In this document: piece by piece, positions 1 through 7,900 of the stretch | How positions within the stretch are numbered: the first letter of the stretch is position 1 | How the letters are laid out: each line of letters starts with the position of its first letter | Notes under the pieces: generated by a model | The model's input: the letters and a program-made list of their open reading frames with translations, nothing else | Told to the model about the DNA's origin: nothing | The model's database searches: none | Source of the DNA: Thioploca sp. | GTDB lineage: Bacteria; Pseudomonadota; Gammaproteobacteria; Beggiatoales; Beggiatoaceae | Reading direction: 5' to 3' | DNA: 42,299 nucleotides | Assembly (NCBI GenBank): GCA_012032555.1 | Contig: JAAUSR010000044.1 | Span: forward strand, 1-42,299 | Made by a program: the position numbers and the translations under genes

Positions 1-2
1 AT

Positions 3-74
3 GGCATGTATCCGATGTACGGCATGGGCATGGGCGGCATGGGCATGGGCGGCATGGGCTACGGCATGTGGTAA
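3..74 (+). CDS. C-terminal end of a Gly/Met/Tyr-rich protein (partial)
   Basis: The reading frame starting at base 3 is open from the window edge to a TAA at 72-74 and gives 23 residues made almost only of Gly, Met, Tyr and Trp, with the repeating unit GMGMG. The other two frames give no comparable pattern, and a rho-independent terminator follows about 110 bases later, so this is probably the true end of a gene. Low-complexity Gly/Tyr/Met tails occur on structural proteins of sulfur bacteria, including sulfur-globule coat proteins, but too little is visible here to assign a function. The start and the rest of the protein lie outside the window. Confidence 0.6.
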   Translation, partial: GMYPMYGMGMGGMGMGGMGYGMW

Positions 75-181
75 GCCGACAAGCTTAGTTACTTGCTCAA
101 GTAATTAAATAGTGAGCTTAACAAGACAACAAAGGCAAAATAAGGACGATTATAAGTAGCCATTGTTTTTTAAGTAAGATT

Positions 182-205
182 GGGTGCAAGGAAGCACCCT
201 TTTTA
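182..205 (+). terminator. Rho-independent terminator of the left-edge gene
   Basis: A perfect 6-bp stem (GGGTGC at 182-187 with GCACCC at 194-199) closes a 6-base loop and is followed directly by TTTTTA. It lies 108 bases behind the stop of the Gly/Met-rich gene and points the same way. Confidence 0.75.
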
Positions 206-680
206 TTTTCTAGTTTTACTAGTTTTATACGATCCGCTTTAAAAAAATGTCAGTCTTTAAATGCTTTTACGATTAAAAATCGTGAAGTCTATTCTTTTTA
301 TCCTTACTTAATTAATCTTTATTTCTCAAGTATTCTGCGTGGCAAAAGACTTGTATTCGATTTAACGGTGAGTTAAACTGTTTTTCGTCTTAGTACTTCA
401 TTAAATCAACTTATTTTAACAGTTTTTGATAAGGCTTCTTTTTATCAACAATCCAAAATTGAGTAATTTAATAAAGAATACTTAAAATTATTTCTAAATG
501 ATAAGTTTTAGAAAAATAATCTAAATCTGAGGTTAAGCTTTGATTGAGCTTTTAAAAAGGTTAATCAAAGAAAATTATGAGGTTACTTATTTAGTTAGTT
601 TAAGTACCTCAAAACCATTTGGTATTGTAATGTATTTGGAAAACCGACTTATTTGTGGCATTTAAGGAGAAAATGTTAAA
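206..680. other. Non-coding AT-rich spacer before the molybdoenzyme operon
   Basis: About 475 bases with stops in all frames and very high A+T. I see no gene here. It must carry the promoter and any control sites of the cytochrome/molybdoenzyme operon, but no promoter boxes or operator palindrome could be named with confidence. The only clear signal is a ribosome binding site, AAGGAG at 664-669, eleven bases before the cytochrome start. Confidence 0.6.
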
Positions 681-1514
681 ATGAAAATTGGTAACCCGTT
701 TGCCAGGGTTGTCGTTGTTTGTTTAATCTGGGGTTCATGGACTATTTCAGTAGCAGCTGAAACAACTTCAGGAACCACAGGCTTAGATTATCAGCGAGCA
801 CGTTGGCATCCGCTTCACTTTAAACCGGCAATCGAAACGGCGACTGATCAACAATGTTTAGAATGTCACCAAGAAATACTCGATAGAAAAGTTAAACAAC
901 AATCCCCTGCTGGGGTAAAAACAGCTAATACTTTAGCTTGGTACCAAACTTTAGATGTTTACGAAGGTGAACAAGAAACTTTTCACCGTCGTCATTTAGT
1001 AACACCTTTAGCTAAGCAATTAATGAACTTACAATGTAATACCTGTCATGATGGTAATGATCCCCGTGAAGAAGCGCCAATTCCTCCCACCAAAGAGGAT
1101 GCCGGGTTCACTTTAAGAAAAATGGTTACACCAGAAAAAACTTGTCTTAAATGTCATGGCCGACATCCCTATGAAATCATGGGACTTACCGGACCATGGG
1201 AAGAAACCCGTGAAAGTATGGGTAACAGTTGTCTAACCTGTCATGTTGCTATTCGTACTAATCGTCATCAAGTGACATACCTTAAGGCCGACGAAATTGA
1301 AAAGGCTGCTGAGAAAAATTCTGATGTTTGTTTTGGTTGTCACGGTGGACGGCAGTGGTACCGGATTTCTTACCCCTATCCACGCCATCCTTGGCCTGGA
1401 CAAGCGGCAGAAGTTCCTGATTGGGCTAAAGATCGTCCCACTGAATCTGAGCCACGGTTTCAACTGAAAAAAACAGCTGATAATTCAACAGCTAACACCA
1501 GTACGACGAAGTAG
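681..1514 (+). CDS. Exported pentahaem cytochrome c, partner of the molybdoenzyme
   Basis: A 277-residue protein with an N-terminal signal peptide (hydrophobic residues about 8-25, likely cut after the VAA around residue 26) and five CxxCH haem c motifs, with first cysteines at residues 59, 119, 155, 184 and 217. It should be periplasmic and carry electrons to or from the molybdenum enzyme encoded 12 bases downstream. Several histidines between the motifs (HLVTPL, RHP, NRHQ) could be distal haem ligands. No membrane anchor other than the signal peptide is visible. The start is fixed by AAGGAG at 664-669; an ATG at 673 is out of frame and closes at once. The stop at 1512-1514 overlaps the next ribosome binding site, so translation is probably coupled. 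Which cytochrome family it belongs to is not certain; the haem count and operon position are seen directly. Confidence 0.85.
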   Translation: MKIGNPFARVVVVCLIWGSWTISVAAETTSGTTGLDYQRARWHPLHFKPAIETATDQQCLECHQEILDRKVKQQSPAGVKTANTLAWYQTLDVYEGEQETFHRRHLVTPLAKQLMNLQCNTCHDGNDPREEAPIPPTKEDAGFTLRKMVTPEKTCLKCHGRHPYEIMGLTGPWEETRESMGNSCLTCHVAIRTNRHQVTYLKADEIEKAAEKNSDVCFGCHGGRQWYRISYPYPRHPWPGQAAEVPDWAKDRPTESEPRFQLKKTADNSTANTSTTK

Positions 1515-1526
1515 GAGGAATAGCAC

Positions 1527-4072
1527 ATGAGTGAATCCAATCGGCTGAAATTTCTTGAAACCAGCCTTAATATGAGCCGGCGAATTTCTTAAAAACTACG
1601 GCGACCAGTACTGCAGCAGCTGGATTAATTAGTACTCAATCTCGAGAAGCGCAAGCATTTGCTTATGAACCTTATCCCCGTGATGATCAATTGACTACGG
1701 TGGTAACCAGTTGTGCTCACAATTGTGGTTCTCGTCATATGTTGGTTGCGCACAAGAAAGGTGATGTTATTGTTCGCCTTTCTACAGATGATGGTCGTTA
1801 TCAACGCGATGGTTATTTTGGTAAGGATACGGAAGCAGAACCCCAGTTACGGGGCTGTTTGCGGGGTCGTTCTTATCGCCTCAGACTATATTCTCAAGAG
1901 CGCTTGCTTCACCCCATGATACGAGTTGGTGCTCGTGGTGAAGGTAAGTTTAGACGGGCTTCTTGGGATGAAGCGCTAGGCCTAATCGCTGATCGCATGC
2001 AATATATTAAATATAACTATGGGCCAACGGCTATTTTGGATCAAAGTTATGCCGGTGCATCTTGGAGTGCCTTCCATAAATCTGACCAAATTTCTGGATT
2101 GTTAGCGCGTTTTCTCGGTATTTTTGGTTGTCGTACGACTTCTTGGTCAGTTCCTTCTTATCAAGGTACTGTATTTAGTTCTACCATGACTTTTGGTACG
2201 ACTGAAGATGGTAACGAAGATGATGCGTTTGCTTATTCCAAACTTATCATTATGTGGGGTTGGAATCCAACTTATACTTTCCATGGTGGTAATACTTTTT
2301 ACTACATGCGTCTCGCCAAGCAACGTGGCTGTAAATTTGTATTAGTTGATCCCCAATATACGGATGCTGCTGCCGCTTATGATGCGTGGTGGATTCCAGT
2401 TCGTCCCAATACAGATGCCGCGATGATGGCGGGGATGGCTTACCATATTTTCGTCAATAACTGGCAAGATCAATTGTTTATTAATCGGTTTACCCAAGGA
2501 ATAGACCAAGGCACTATGCCAATGTGGGCTAGAGGTGGTGAAAGCTTCAAAGACTACATTATGGGTTTCTCTGATGGTGTGCCTAAAACGCCAGAATGGG
2601 CAGCAGAAATTTGTGGTATCTCGGCAGAAGATATCAAAAAATTAGCTAAAATGTATGCCTTGACTAAACCTGCCGCTCTAAAAGCTTCATGGGCACCGGG
2701 TCGTAATGCTTGGGGTGATCAATATAACCGCATGGCAGCTGCTTTACAGGCGATGACTGGCAATATTGGTAAATTAGGTGGGAGTTCCGAAGGAGTTGGT
2801 AAGGGGCATCATGTAGAAGGTTCAGCCATACCGACGGATAAGTGGTCGATGGGTGAATATGCTGCCGCGATTAAATCTGACCGTTGGGCACATTGTGTAC
2901 TCAATTATCCCAACGTTAAACGCGAAGAAATTGGTCTATGGCCAAAATTTGACGGCACCGATGGTCGGATTCCTAACATTCGTGCGATCTTCTGGCAAGG
3001 ATCCAATTGGTTTAACCAATTAACTAACATTAATAAAGAAATTCAGGCAATCCAACGATTAGACTTAGTGGTGTGCATGGATGCCACTATTACTCCTTCT
3101 GGACTATTTGCGGACGTGTTATTACCGAGTGCGACTCATTTTGAACGTCATGATGTAGGATTACCTTGGTATAAAGGCCATTATTACATTCATCGTCCTA
3201 AAGTCATTGAGCCAATGGGTGAAAGCAAGACCGATTGGCAGATCTTTACTGAATTAGCTTATCGGTTAGGTTTTGGGCCTATTTTTAATCCTAAGGCTAA
3301 TCGGGACTACTTCTTCTACAATGATGCGGTTGATGAAGCCTATTTATCTGAATGGTGGAATACCAAAGTAATACCCACTCACCACCTGGATATGAGTTGG
3401 GAAGAATTCAAAGCCAGAGGCGTTTACAAATTTATCTTACCGGAACCCCATGTTGCCTTTAAAGAAAATGTTGAGCAAGGCAAACCTTGGCCAACGCCGT
3501 CTGGAAAAATTGAAATTTTTGCTTCTCAAATTGCTACGGTACCTGACTTTAAAAGAACTCAATTTGGTTACTACATTCCACCGATTCCAAAGTGGATTGA
3601 ACCGTTTGAGTGGTTAGGCAGTCCTAAAGCGCAAAAATATCCGTTTCATATGATTACACCGCATCCCCGGTGGCGAACGCACACCATTTTCAATAATATT
3701 TCCTGGTTACGGGAAACCTACGATCAAGAAATTACTATCAATGCCGCTGATGCTAAACAAAGAGATATTAAAACCGGTGACACGATAGAAGTGTGGAATG
3801 ATCGGGGTAAGATTGTTTTACCCGCCTATGTGACTGAACGTTGCAAGCCAGGTGTAGTAATTGTACACGAAGGCGTATGGATGGATTTAGATGAAAATGG
3901 GGTTGATCGAGCCGGTAATCCGGACTTTCTAACTTTAGATGAACCCGCACCCTCTGGTGCGTTTGCTTATAATACCATCTTGGTAGACTTGAAGAAGTCT
4001 GATCTCGAACATCGGCCAGGATGGGATAGATTGGCTACTGCGCGTAGTCATGTATTCCGCCGCGAGATCTGA
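1527..4072 (+). CDS. Tat-exported DmsA-like molybdopterin oxidoreductase (frameshift in signal peptide)
   Basis: Catalytic subunit of the DMSO-reductase family, about 848 residues once one missing base is restored. Clear family blocks are LRGCLRGRS, the ARGEGKFRRASWDEA segment, DPQYTDAAAA, the TPSGKIEIF block and a C-terminal molybdopterin dinucleotide-binding domain (HPRWRTH, NDRG). The N-terminal cluster motif reads C-A-H-N-C-G-S-R-H with a later Cys in RGCLRG, so the third ligand position is His rather than Cys. The start at 1527 has a strong AGGAGGA site at 1513-1519. Read from there, a twin-arginine signal (MSRR) runs into a stop at 1590, while the next frame continues as FLKTTATSTAAAG. 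One extra A or T at 1583-1587 gives a standard S-R-R-x-F-L-K Tat motif. If the break is real, only a weak TTG start at 1691 would remain and export would be lost. The substrate is unknown; DMSO, polysulfide, tetrathionate or another oxoanion are possible. Confidence 0.85.
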
Positions 4073-4090
4073 TAATGAGGAGAACCCATC

Positions 4091-4777
4091 ATGGCTGAAA
4101 CACAAACTCAACAACCTGAAAAAGATTTAAAGAAAATTAAAGAAGCAGTTAAGCGTCGCAAGCGGGAAGTTTATAAACCGGTCGTACCCGATGTCCAATT
4201 AGGCTTTGTGCATAACAATGTTGATTGTATTGGCTGTCGTGCTTGTGAAATAGCTTGTAAAGACAAAAATGGGTTACCAGCTGGTCCACGATTTCGGCGG
4301 GTCCAATATATTGAAGGGGGTACCTATCCCGATGTCTTTGCTTACAAAGTGAATATGTCGTGTAACCATTGTGCCGAACCGGCTTGTCTGCCAACTTGTC
4401 CGACCGGTGCCATTTGGAAACGCAAAGATAATGGTGTAGTCGATATTGATTCAACCTTATGTATTGGCTGTCGACGTTGTGAAGCCGCTTGTCCTTTTGG
4501 TGCACCACAATTTGATCCCAGCGATGGTTTAGTTAAGAAATGCAATATGTGCATAGATGAACTAGAAGCCGGACGGAAACCTTACTGCGTTATGGCTTGT
4601 ATGATGCGCGTCTTGGATATTGGGCCCATTGATAAAATTCGTGCTGGTACTTATGAAACCAAAGCGATTGGTCCCAATGAAACCACCGTGAAAGCGATTA
4701 AAAATCTGGCTAATCCCGAGCTAACTAATCCCTCTATTGCTTTTGTGCCACACCCCAAAGGCAAAATTGACGGATGA
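4091..4777 (+). CDS. DmsB-like iron-sulfur subunit with four [4Fe-4S] clusters
   Basis: A 228-residue electron-transfer subunit. Four cysteine groups are visible in order: CIGCRACEIAC, CNHCAEPACLPTC, CIGCRRCEAAC and CNMC with CVMAC further on. That is sixteen cysteines in the DmsB/NrfC/PsrB pattern, enough for four [4Fe-4S] clusters. It would pass electrons between the molybdenum subunit and the pentahaem cytochrome. It has no signal peptide, so it is probably carried across the membrane with the Tat-exported catalytic subunit. Its start has GAGGAG at 4077-4082, and its stop overlaps the start of the chaperone gene. No NrfD/DmsC membrane anchor gene follows, which is unusual for this family. 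The family assignment is firm; the physiological partner is inferred from position. Confidence 0.9.
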   Translation: MAETQTQQPEKDLKKIKEAVKRRKREVYKPVVPDVQLGFVHNNVDCIGCRACEIACKDKNGLPAGPRFRRVQYIEGGTYPDVFAYKVNMSCNHCAEPACLPTCPTGAIWKRKDNGVVDIDSTLCIGCRRCEAACPFGAPQFDPSDGLVKKCNMCIDELEAGRKPYCVMACMMRVLDIGPIDKIRAGTYETKAIGPNETTVKAIKNLANPELTNPSIAFVPHPKGKIDG

Positions 4778-5550
4778 CAATAAGTCAGACGAATAACGAA
4801 AGTGCGTTATTAGCGCACTTTCGGCAAGGTGCTGCTGAAGATTTACGGGAATTGGCTTGGTTACAGTACCAAGAACTTTCTTATGCGGTTGTAGAGGAAC
4901 TGAAACAGGTCAATTTTCCCGATAATCTGGGACTACGCTTACAAAGTAGCGAAAGTCAAGAAGTGCTTGATTTCATGCGCAAGGCTATTGCTGAGTTACC
5001 GGTACCCATTGAAAAAAAGGTATTAGATGACTTAGCAGTCGATTTTGCGTCTATTTACTTGAATAATAATATACACGCCTCACCATATGAATCAGTTTGG
5101 TTAACTGATGATGGACTAACTCGTCAGGAACCGATGTTTCAGGTGCGTCGCTGGTATGAAAAATATAATTTAGCGGCGCAAAATTGGCGGGCGCGACCCG
5201 ATGATCATTTGGTGTTGCAATTACAATTTATTTCCCACCTCTTTTCTTTAGATGAAAAACTCGATACCTTAAAGGAAGCAAGCTGTTTTTTAGATGAGCA
5301 TTTGCTTCGTTGGATAAAATTGTTTGCCAGTCGGGTAGCGAGTCGCTGTGAAACACCATTTTATGCGGGACTGGTTTTACTGATGGCACAATATCTGGAT
5401 GAATTACGTGATTTACTTGCCCAAATAGTTGATGAACCGCGTCCCTCAGCGGAAGAAATTGAGCAAAGAATGAAACCGAAGGTTGATCCCACTTTAGTTA
5501 AGTTTTGTACACCACGGTTTGATGATCCAGATGAACCGGTTAATTTATAG
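4774..5550 (+). CDS. TorD/DmsD-family molybdoenzyme chaperone
   Basis: A 258-residue, mainly helical, cysteine-poor protein without signal peptide. Its segments are typical of TorD-like chaperones: an LAVDFASIYLNN block near residue 88, then PYESVWLTDD and a following run that includes FQVRRWYEKYNL. These chaperones bind the Tat signal and the apo-form of a molybdoenzyme until the cofactor is inserted. Its ATG overlaps the stop of the ferredoxin gene by four bases, so it is translationally coupled and almost certainly serves the molybdoenzyme of this operon. The Asp/Glu-rich C-terminal third is less typical. It is cytoplasmic. Confidence 0.85.
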   Translation: MTISQTNNESALLAHFRQGAAEDLRELAWLQYQELSYAVVEELKQVNFPDNLGLRLQSSESQEVLDFMRKAIAELPVPIEKKVLDDLAVDFASIYLNNNIHASPYESVWLTDDGLTRQEPMFQVRRWYEKYNLAAQNWRARPDDHLVLQLQFISHLFSLDEKLDTLKEASCFLDEHLLRWIKLFASRVASRCETPFYAGLVLLMAQYLDELRDLLAQIVDEPRPSAEEIEQRMKPKVDPTLVKFCTPRFDDPDEPVNL

Positions 5551-5558
5551 TTAATGGC

Positions 5559-5587
5559 AGGTAAGGTGCACATAACGCACCCTACCT
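5559..5587. repeat. Palindromic hairpin repeat, GGTGC type
   Basis: An 11-bp inverted repeat with one mismatch (arms 5559-5569 and 5577-5587, cores GGTGC and GCACC) around a 7-base loop. No T-run follows, so it is not a standard terminator. It sits just behind the chaperone stop and before the protease gene, a position typical of dispersed extragenic palindromes, and could weaken read-through or stabilise the upstream mRNA. Confidence 0.55.
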
Positions 5588-5625
5588 AGCACTGTTATCA
5601 ACTTACGGTTAACTGATAGCGGTTT

Positions 5626-6138
5626 ATGTTAATAAGTAACCAAACCTCAAAAATTTGCTCACCTCAACCTAAACAATTAGTTATATTGGCTTATGGTAAC
5701 CCTAGTCGTGGTGATGACGCGCTTGGACCTCATTTATTGCATGAAATGGAAATCTTATGTCAATCTAAGGAAAATATTGAATTTATCGAGGATTTTCAAT
5801 TACAAGTAGAACATGTACTTGATTTAGAAAAGGGTAATTTGATTCTTTTTATCGATGCCAGTATTTCTTGTCCACCCCCTTTTGAATTTATCCAGTTGCA
5901 GGCTAAGCAAGATATCACTTATACTTCTCATGCACTTCATCCATCGGCGGTTTTGTATGCCTATCAACAAGTTTATCACCAATCACCTCCTCCCGCTTTC
6001 TTATTAACGGTACGAGGCGAGACCTTTGAATTAGGTGAACCACTTAGTCAAGCAGCTACTCTTCATCTAGCCGATACTTTTGAATTTGTGAAACAACTTT
6101 GTCAGGTCATTGATGTCAATGTTTGGCAAAAATGGTAG
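5626..6138 (+). CDS. NiFe-hydrogenase-type maturation protease
   Basis: A 170-residue protein of the HyaD/HycI/HoxW peptidase family. The N-terminal signature GNPSRGDDALG near residue 25 contains the conserved acidic nickel contact, and a later SHALHPSAVL block plus the end motif GETFELGEPLS resemble the cytosolic HoxW-like branch. Such enzymes remove the C-terminal peptide of a hydrogenase large subunit after nickel insertion. No hydrogenase large subunit is present in the window. The start at 5626 has only a poor ribosome binding site. The gene lies 75 bases behind the chaperone gene with a hairpin between, so it may be the last gene of the operon or a separate unit. Function is inferred from family; the client is unknown. 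Confidence 0.8.
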   Translation: MLISNQTSKICSPQPKQLVILAYGNPSRGDDALGPHLLHEMEILCQSKENIEFIEDFQLQVEHVLDLEKGNLILFIDASISCPPPFEFIQLQAKQDITYTSHALHPSAVLYAYQQVYHQSPPPAFLLTVRGETFELGEPLSQAATLHLADTFEFVKQLCQVIDVNVWQKW

Positions 6139-6194
6139 TAATGCATTGGGTAGTGGTTAATTAATGATAATAAGACACAGTTGCTTGCCAACTC

Positions 6195-6232
6195 GGTTAA
6201 CGGGTTAACCAAGGATGAACTTGGTTTCATCC
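6195..6232. repeat. Two adjoining inverted repeats between convergent genes
   Basis: GGTTAAC and GTTAACC (6195-6201 and 6204-6210) form one short palindrome. GGATGAA and TTCATCC (6213-6219 and 6226-6232) form a second with a 6-base loop. They lie between the ends of two convergent genes. No T-run follows on either strand, so a terminator role is only possible. Confidence 0.4.
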
Positions 6233-6239
6233 ACGCTAC
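6219..6239 (+). repeat. 21-base dispersed direct repeat, copy A
   Basis: A 21-base segment beginning ACTTGGTTTCATC and ending GCTAC recurs at 7354-7374 with 19 of 21 bases equal. Both copies sit in spacers beside small inverted repeats, which suggests pieces of one dispersed non-coding repeat family. Confidence 0.45.
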
Positions 6240-6250
6240 TGGCTCGAAGT

Positions 6251-6721
6251 TTATCTCCTCACTCCTTTTGCACCTTTAAAATTTCCACCGCGTGCCCCTT
6301 TAATTTTAGCACCGGCTAGATTAGCGCCTTTAAATCTAGCACCGTGTAAAACTGCACCATTAAGATCGGCACCCCGTAAATTGGCACCCCGTAAATCTGC
6401 ATTCCTCAAATTAGCCCGACCTATTTTAGCTGAACGCAAATTAGCTCGCCGCAGATCGGCTTGGTTTAAATTAGCGCCGCGTAAATCCGCACTACGCAAT
6501 TTAGCTCCTCTAAGCCTAGCTCTTGACAGATTGGCACCCCGTAAATTGGCTCGTATTAGTCTAACATTATTTAACTTCGCACCACTCAAATTACAGCGCT
6601 TACATTTCTTAGTTTGTTTTAGCTTGTTAACATGCGTTTTATTAGCAGCTAAAACAATATCATGCTGCAAAGTACCCACTATAAAACATGGTATTAACAT
6701 TAATATAATAATTTTTTTCAT
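6251..6721 (-). CDS. Exported pentapeptide-repeat protein
   Basis: About 156 residues when started at the ATG at 6721, which has GGAG eight bases upstream; the longer reading from 6757 lacks such a site. An N-terminal hydrophobic segment (MKKIIILMLIPCF onward) looks like a signal peptide. After a lysine-rich linker with a C-K-R-C motif come about 16 pentapeptide repeats of the A(N/D)LRG type, which would fold into a right-handed quadrilateral beta-helix. The repeats are very rich in Arg and Lys, giving a strongly basic rod. The role of exported pentapeptide proteins is generally unknown; interaction with polyanions or the envelope is possible. The gene is convergent with the hydrogenase protease gene and stands alone. 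Confidence 0.8.
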   Translation of the reverse strand: MKKIIILMLIPCFIVGTLQHDIVLAANKTHVNKLKQTKKCKRCNLSGAKLNNVRLIRANLRGANLSRARLRGAKLRSADLRGANLNQADLRRANLRSAKIGRANLRNADLRGANLRGADLNGAVLHGARFKGANLAGAKIKGARGGNFKGAKGVRR

Positions 6722-7135
6722 CTTAGCTACTCCTGCCTTTGTAAAGGATATCTTCAAACTCAGTGAGGAGTAATAACAATCCTAGGAAGAACTTGAAGAA
6801 AATAAATATTAAATTATTCAATTATATAAATTTATTTAATCTCCGCCGCTTAGCGGTTAATAATTTCTCCCCCTTTTTATAGACTACAATATTTATTTGA
6901 TCTATCAACCTTTAATTGAACTTAGTAAATAATTATAATTATTTACTTGAGATAGCCTGGATTAGTTTAGAAGCCAAATCACTTAGCTGTCCTCCCCATA
7001 AGTTTAGATAACATGAGATATTCTTCCTAAAGAATTGCAGTTATATGGTGTGGTATCGAAACTTAACCCGATCTACGATTAAATTTCACGTTTTAGAATA
7101 ATAGATATCTTTCCTAAATAATCTTTGTTGATGAT

Positions 7136-7163
7136 GGGTGTGCAGTACACACCCCACTTGGCT
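7136..7163. repeat. Hairpin plus 22-base dispersed repeat, copy A
   Basis: GGGTGTG (7136-7142) and CACACCC (7148-7154) form a perfect 7-bp stem around CAGTA. From 7142 a 22-base segment ending in ACTTGGCT recurs at 11119-11140 with 20 of 22 bases equal. Confidence 0.5.
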
Positions 7164-7339
7164 GAAAGTAATATGAATAATAAGAGGAAACTGGGTTTAG
7201 AGATTTTAAGCTTGTTGATGTCAGACGTGTGATGTTGAAGTCATTGATGAGGTATTAGACATTCATTTGCCACGGGGGAAGATTTTTAAAACCTAAAGAA
7301 AAAAATCGTCGCCTGGACTACGCTACAATGAAATCAGTT

Positions 7340-7374
7340 GAATCCTGGATTCCACTTGGTTTCATCTAGGCTAC
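7340..7374. repeat. Palindrome plus 21-base dispersed repeat, copy B
   Basis: GAATCC and GGATTC (7340-7345 and 7347-7352) form a perfect palindrome around one base. The direct repeat at 7354-7374 follows at once and matches 6219-6239. The element lies about 35 bases before the start of the lipoprotein gene. Confidence 0.45.
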
Positions 7375-7408
7375 ATTTTAGTTTATGCTGGGTAAGAGGT
7401 CATATTTT

Positions 7409-7900
7409 ATGTATTTTAGGTTTAAGCGATTAGCTGTTTTTATTATCTTGAGCTTAAATGCTTGCAGTGATAATGTGCCGACGACAATTCCTCTTAATGC
7501 AAGTGATACGCTTTTAACGACGGCTAACCAAACCGCTAAGCTCCATCTTGAGGCACTGAGTTCACCAGAAAAATCTACTACCATTGAGATGATATTGGGA
7601 GAAGGAATTGAATTGCTGGCTACCTTAGAGGCTGAAGACGGGGAGAGTCTTCCTAATCAAAGTTTATCTATTGCTTCGGCAAAAGGTAATTTCTTGACTG
7701 AAAATAATTTACTCACTGACCATGACGGTCAGGCAACGAGTTTGTTATTAGCAACCACCGCCGGAGAAGACGTGATTACGGTAAAAACCCCCACCGGTTT
7801 AGTGGCTCAGTTAGCCGTGGTCGTTAATACACCCGGTAATGAGGATGAGTTAGAGGATGACACCTCAGAAGAAGAGGTGCCAGATATTATCCTTAATTAA
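7409..7900 (+). CDS. Small lipoprotein with a Big-1-like domain and acidic tail
   Basis: About 163 residues from the ATG at 7409, which has AAGAGG nine bases upstream; an ATG at 7385 is in frame but has no such site. The hydrophobic N-terminus ends in L-N-A-C, a lipobox, so Cys becomes the lipidated first residue. The middle (LEAEDGESLPNQSL, then TDHDGQATSLL and AGEDVITV) resembles a bacterial Ig-like Big-1 domain, as in intimin and invasin stalks. The last 20 residues are very acidic. Only one domain is present, so an adhesin role is speculative. The gene is convergent with hyfC, and the two stop codons overlap. Confidence 0.6.
   Translation: MYFRFKRLAVFIILSLNACSDNVPTTIPLNASDTLLTTANQTAKLHLEALSSPEKSTTIEMILGEGIELLATLEAEDGESLPNQSLSIASAKGNFLTENNLLTDHDGQATSLLLATTAGEDVITVKTPTGLVAQLAVVVNTPGNEDELEDDTSEEEVPDIILN

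Larger units (their letters stand above)
6722..7408. other. Long spacer with repeat elements, no gene
   Basis: About 690 bases without a convincing reading frame. It holds a 7-bp hairpin at 7136-7154, a short palindrome at 7340-7352, copies of two dispersed repeats (7142-7163 and 7354-7374) and the control regions of two divergent genes. The stretch 7160-7300 gives only short open segments with no recognisable product. Confidence 0.5.

Noticed and set aside
1583-1595. Programmed ribosomal frameshift in the molybdoenzyme signal peptide.
   Set aside because: No good slippery heptamer lies before the shift, and four other genes in the window show the same one-base loss at A or T runs, so a base-calling error is simpler.
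6381-6773. Plus-strand open frame over the exported pentapeptide gene.
   Set aside because: It is the antisense reading of repetitive codons; its product is low in complexity and has no start site.
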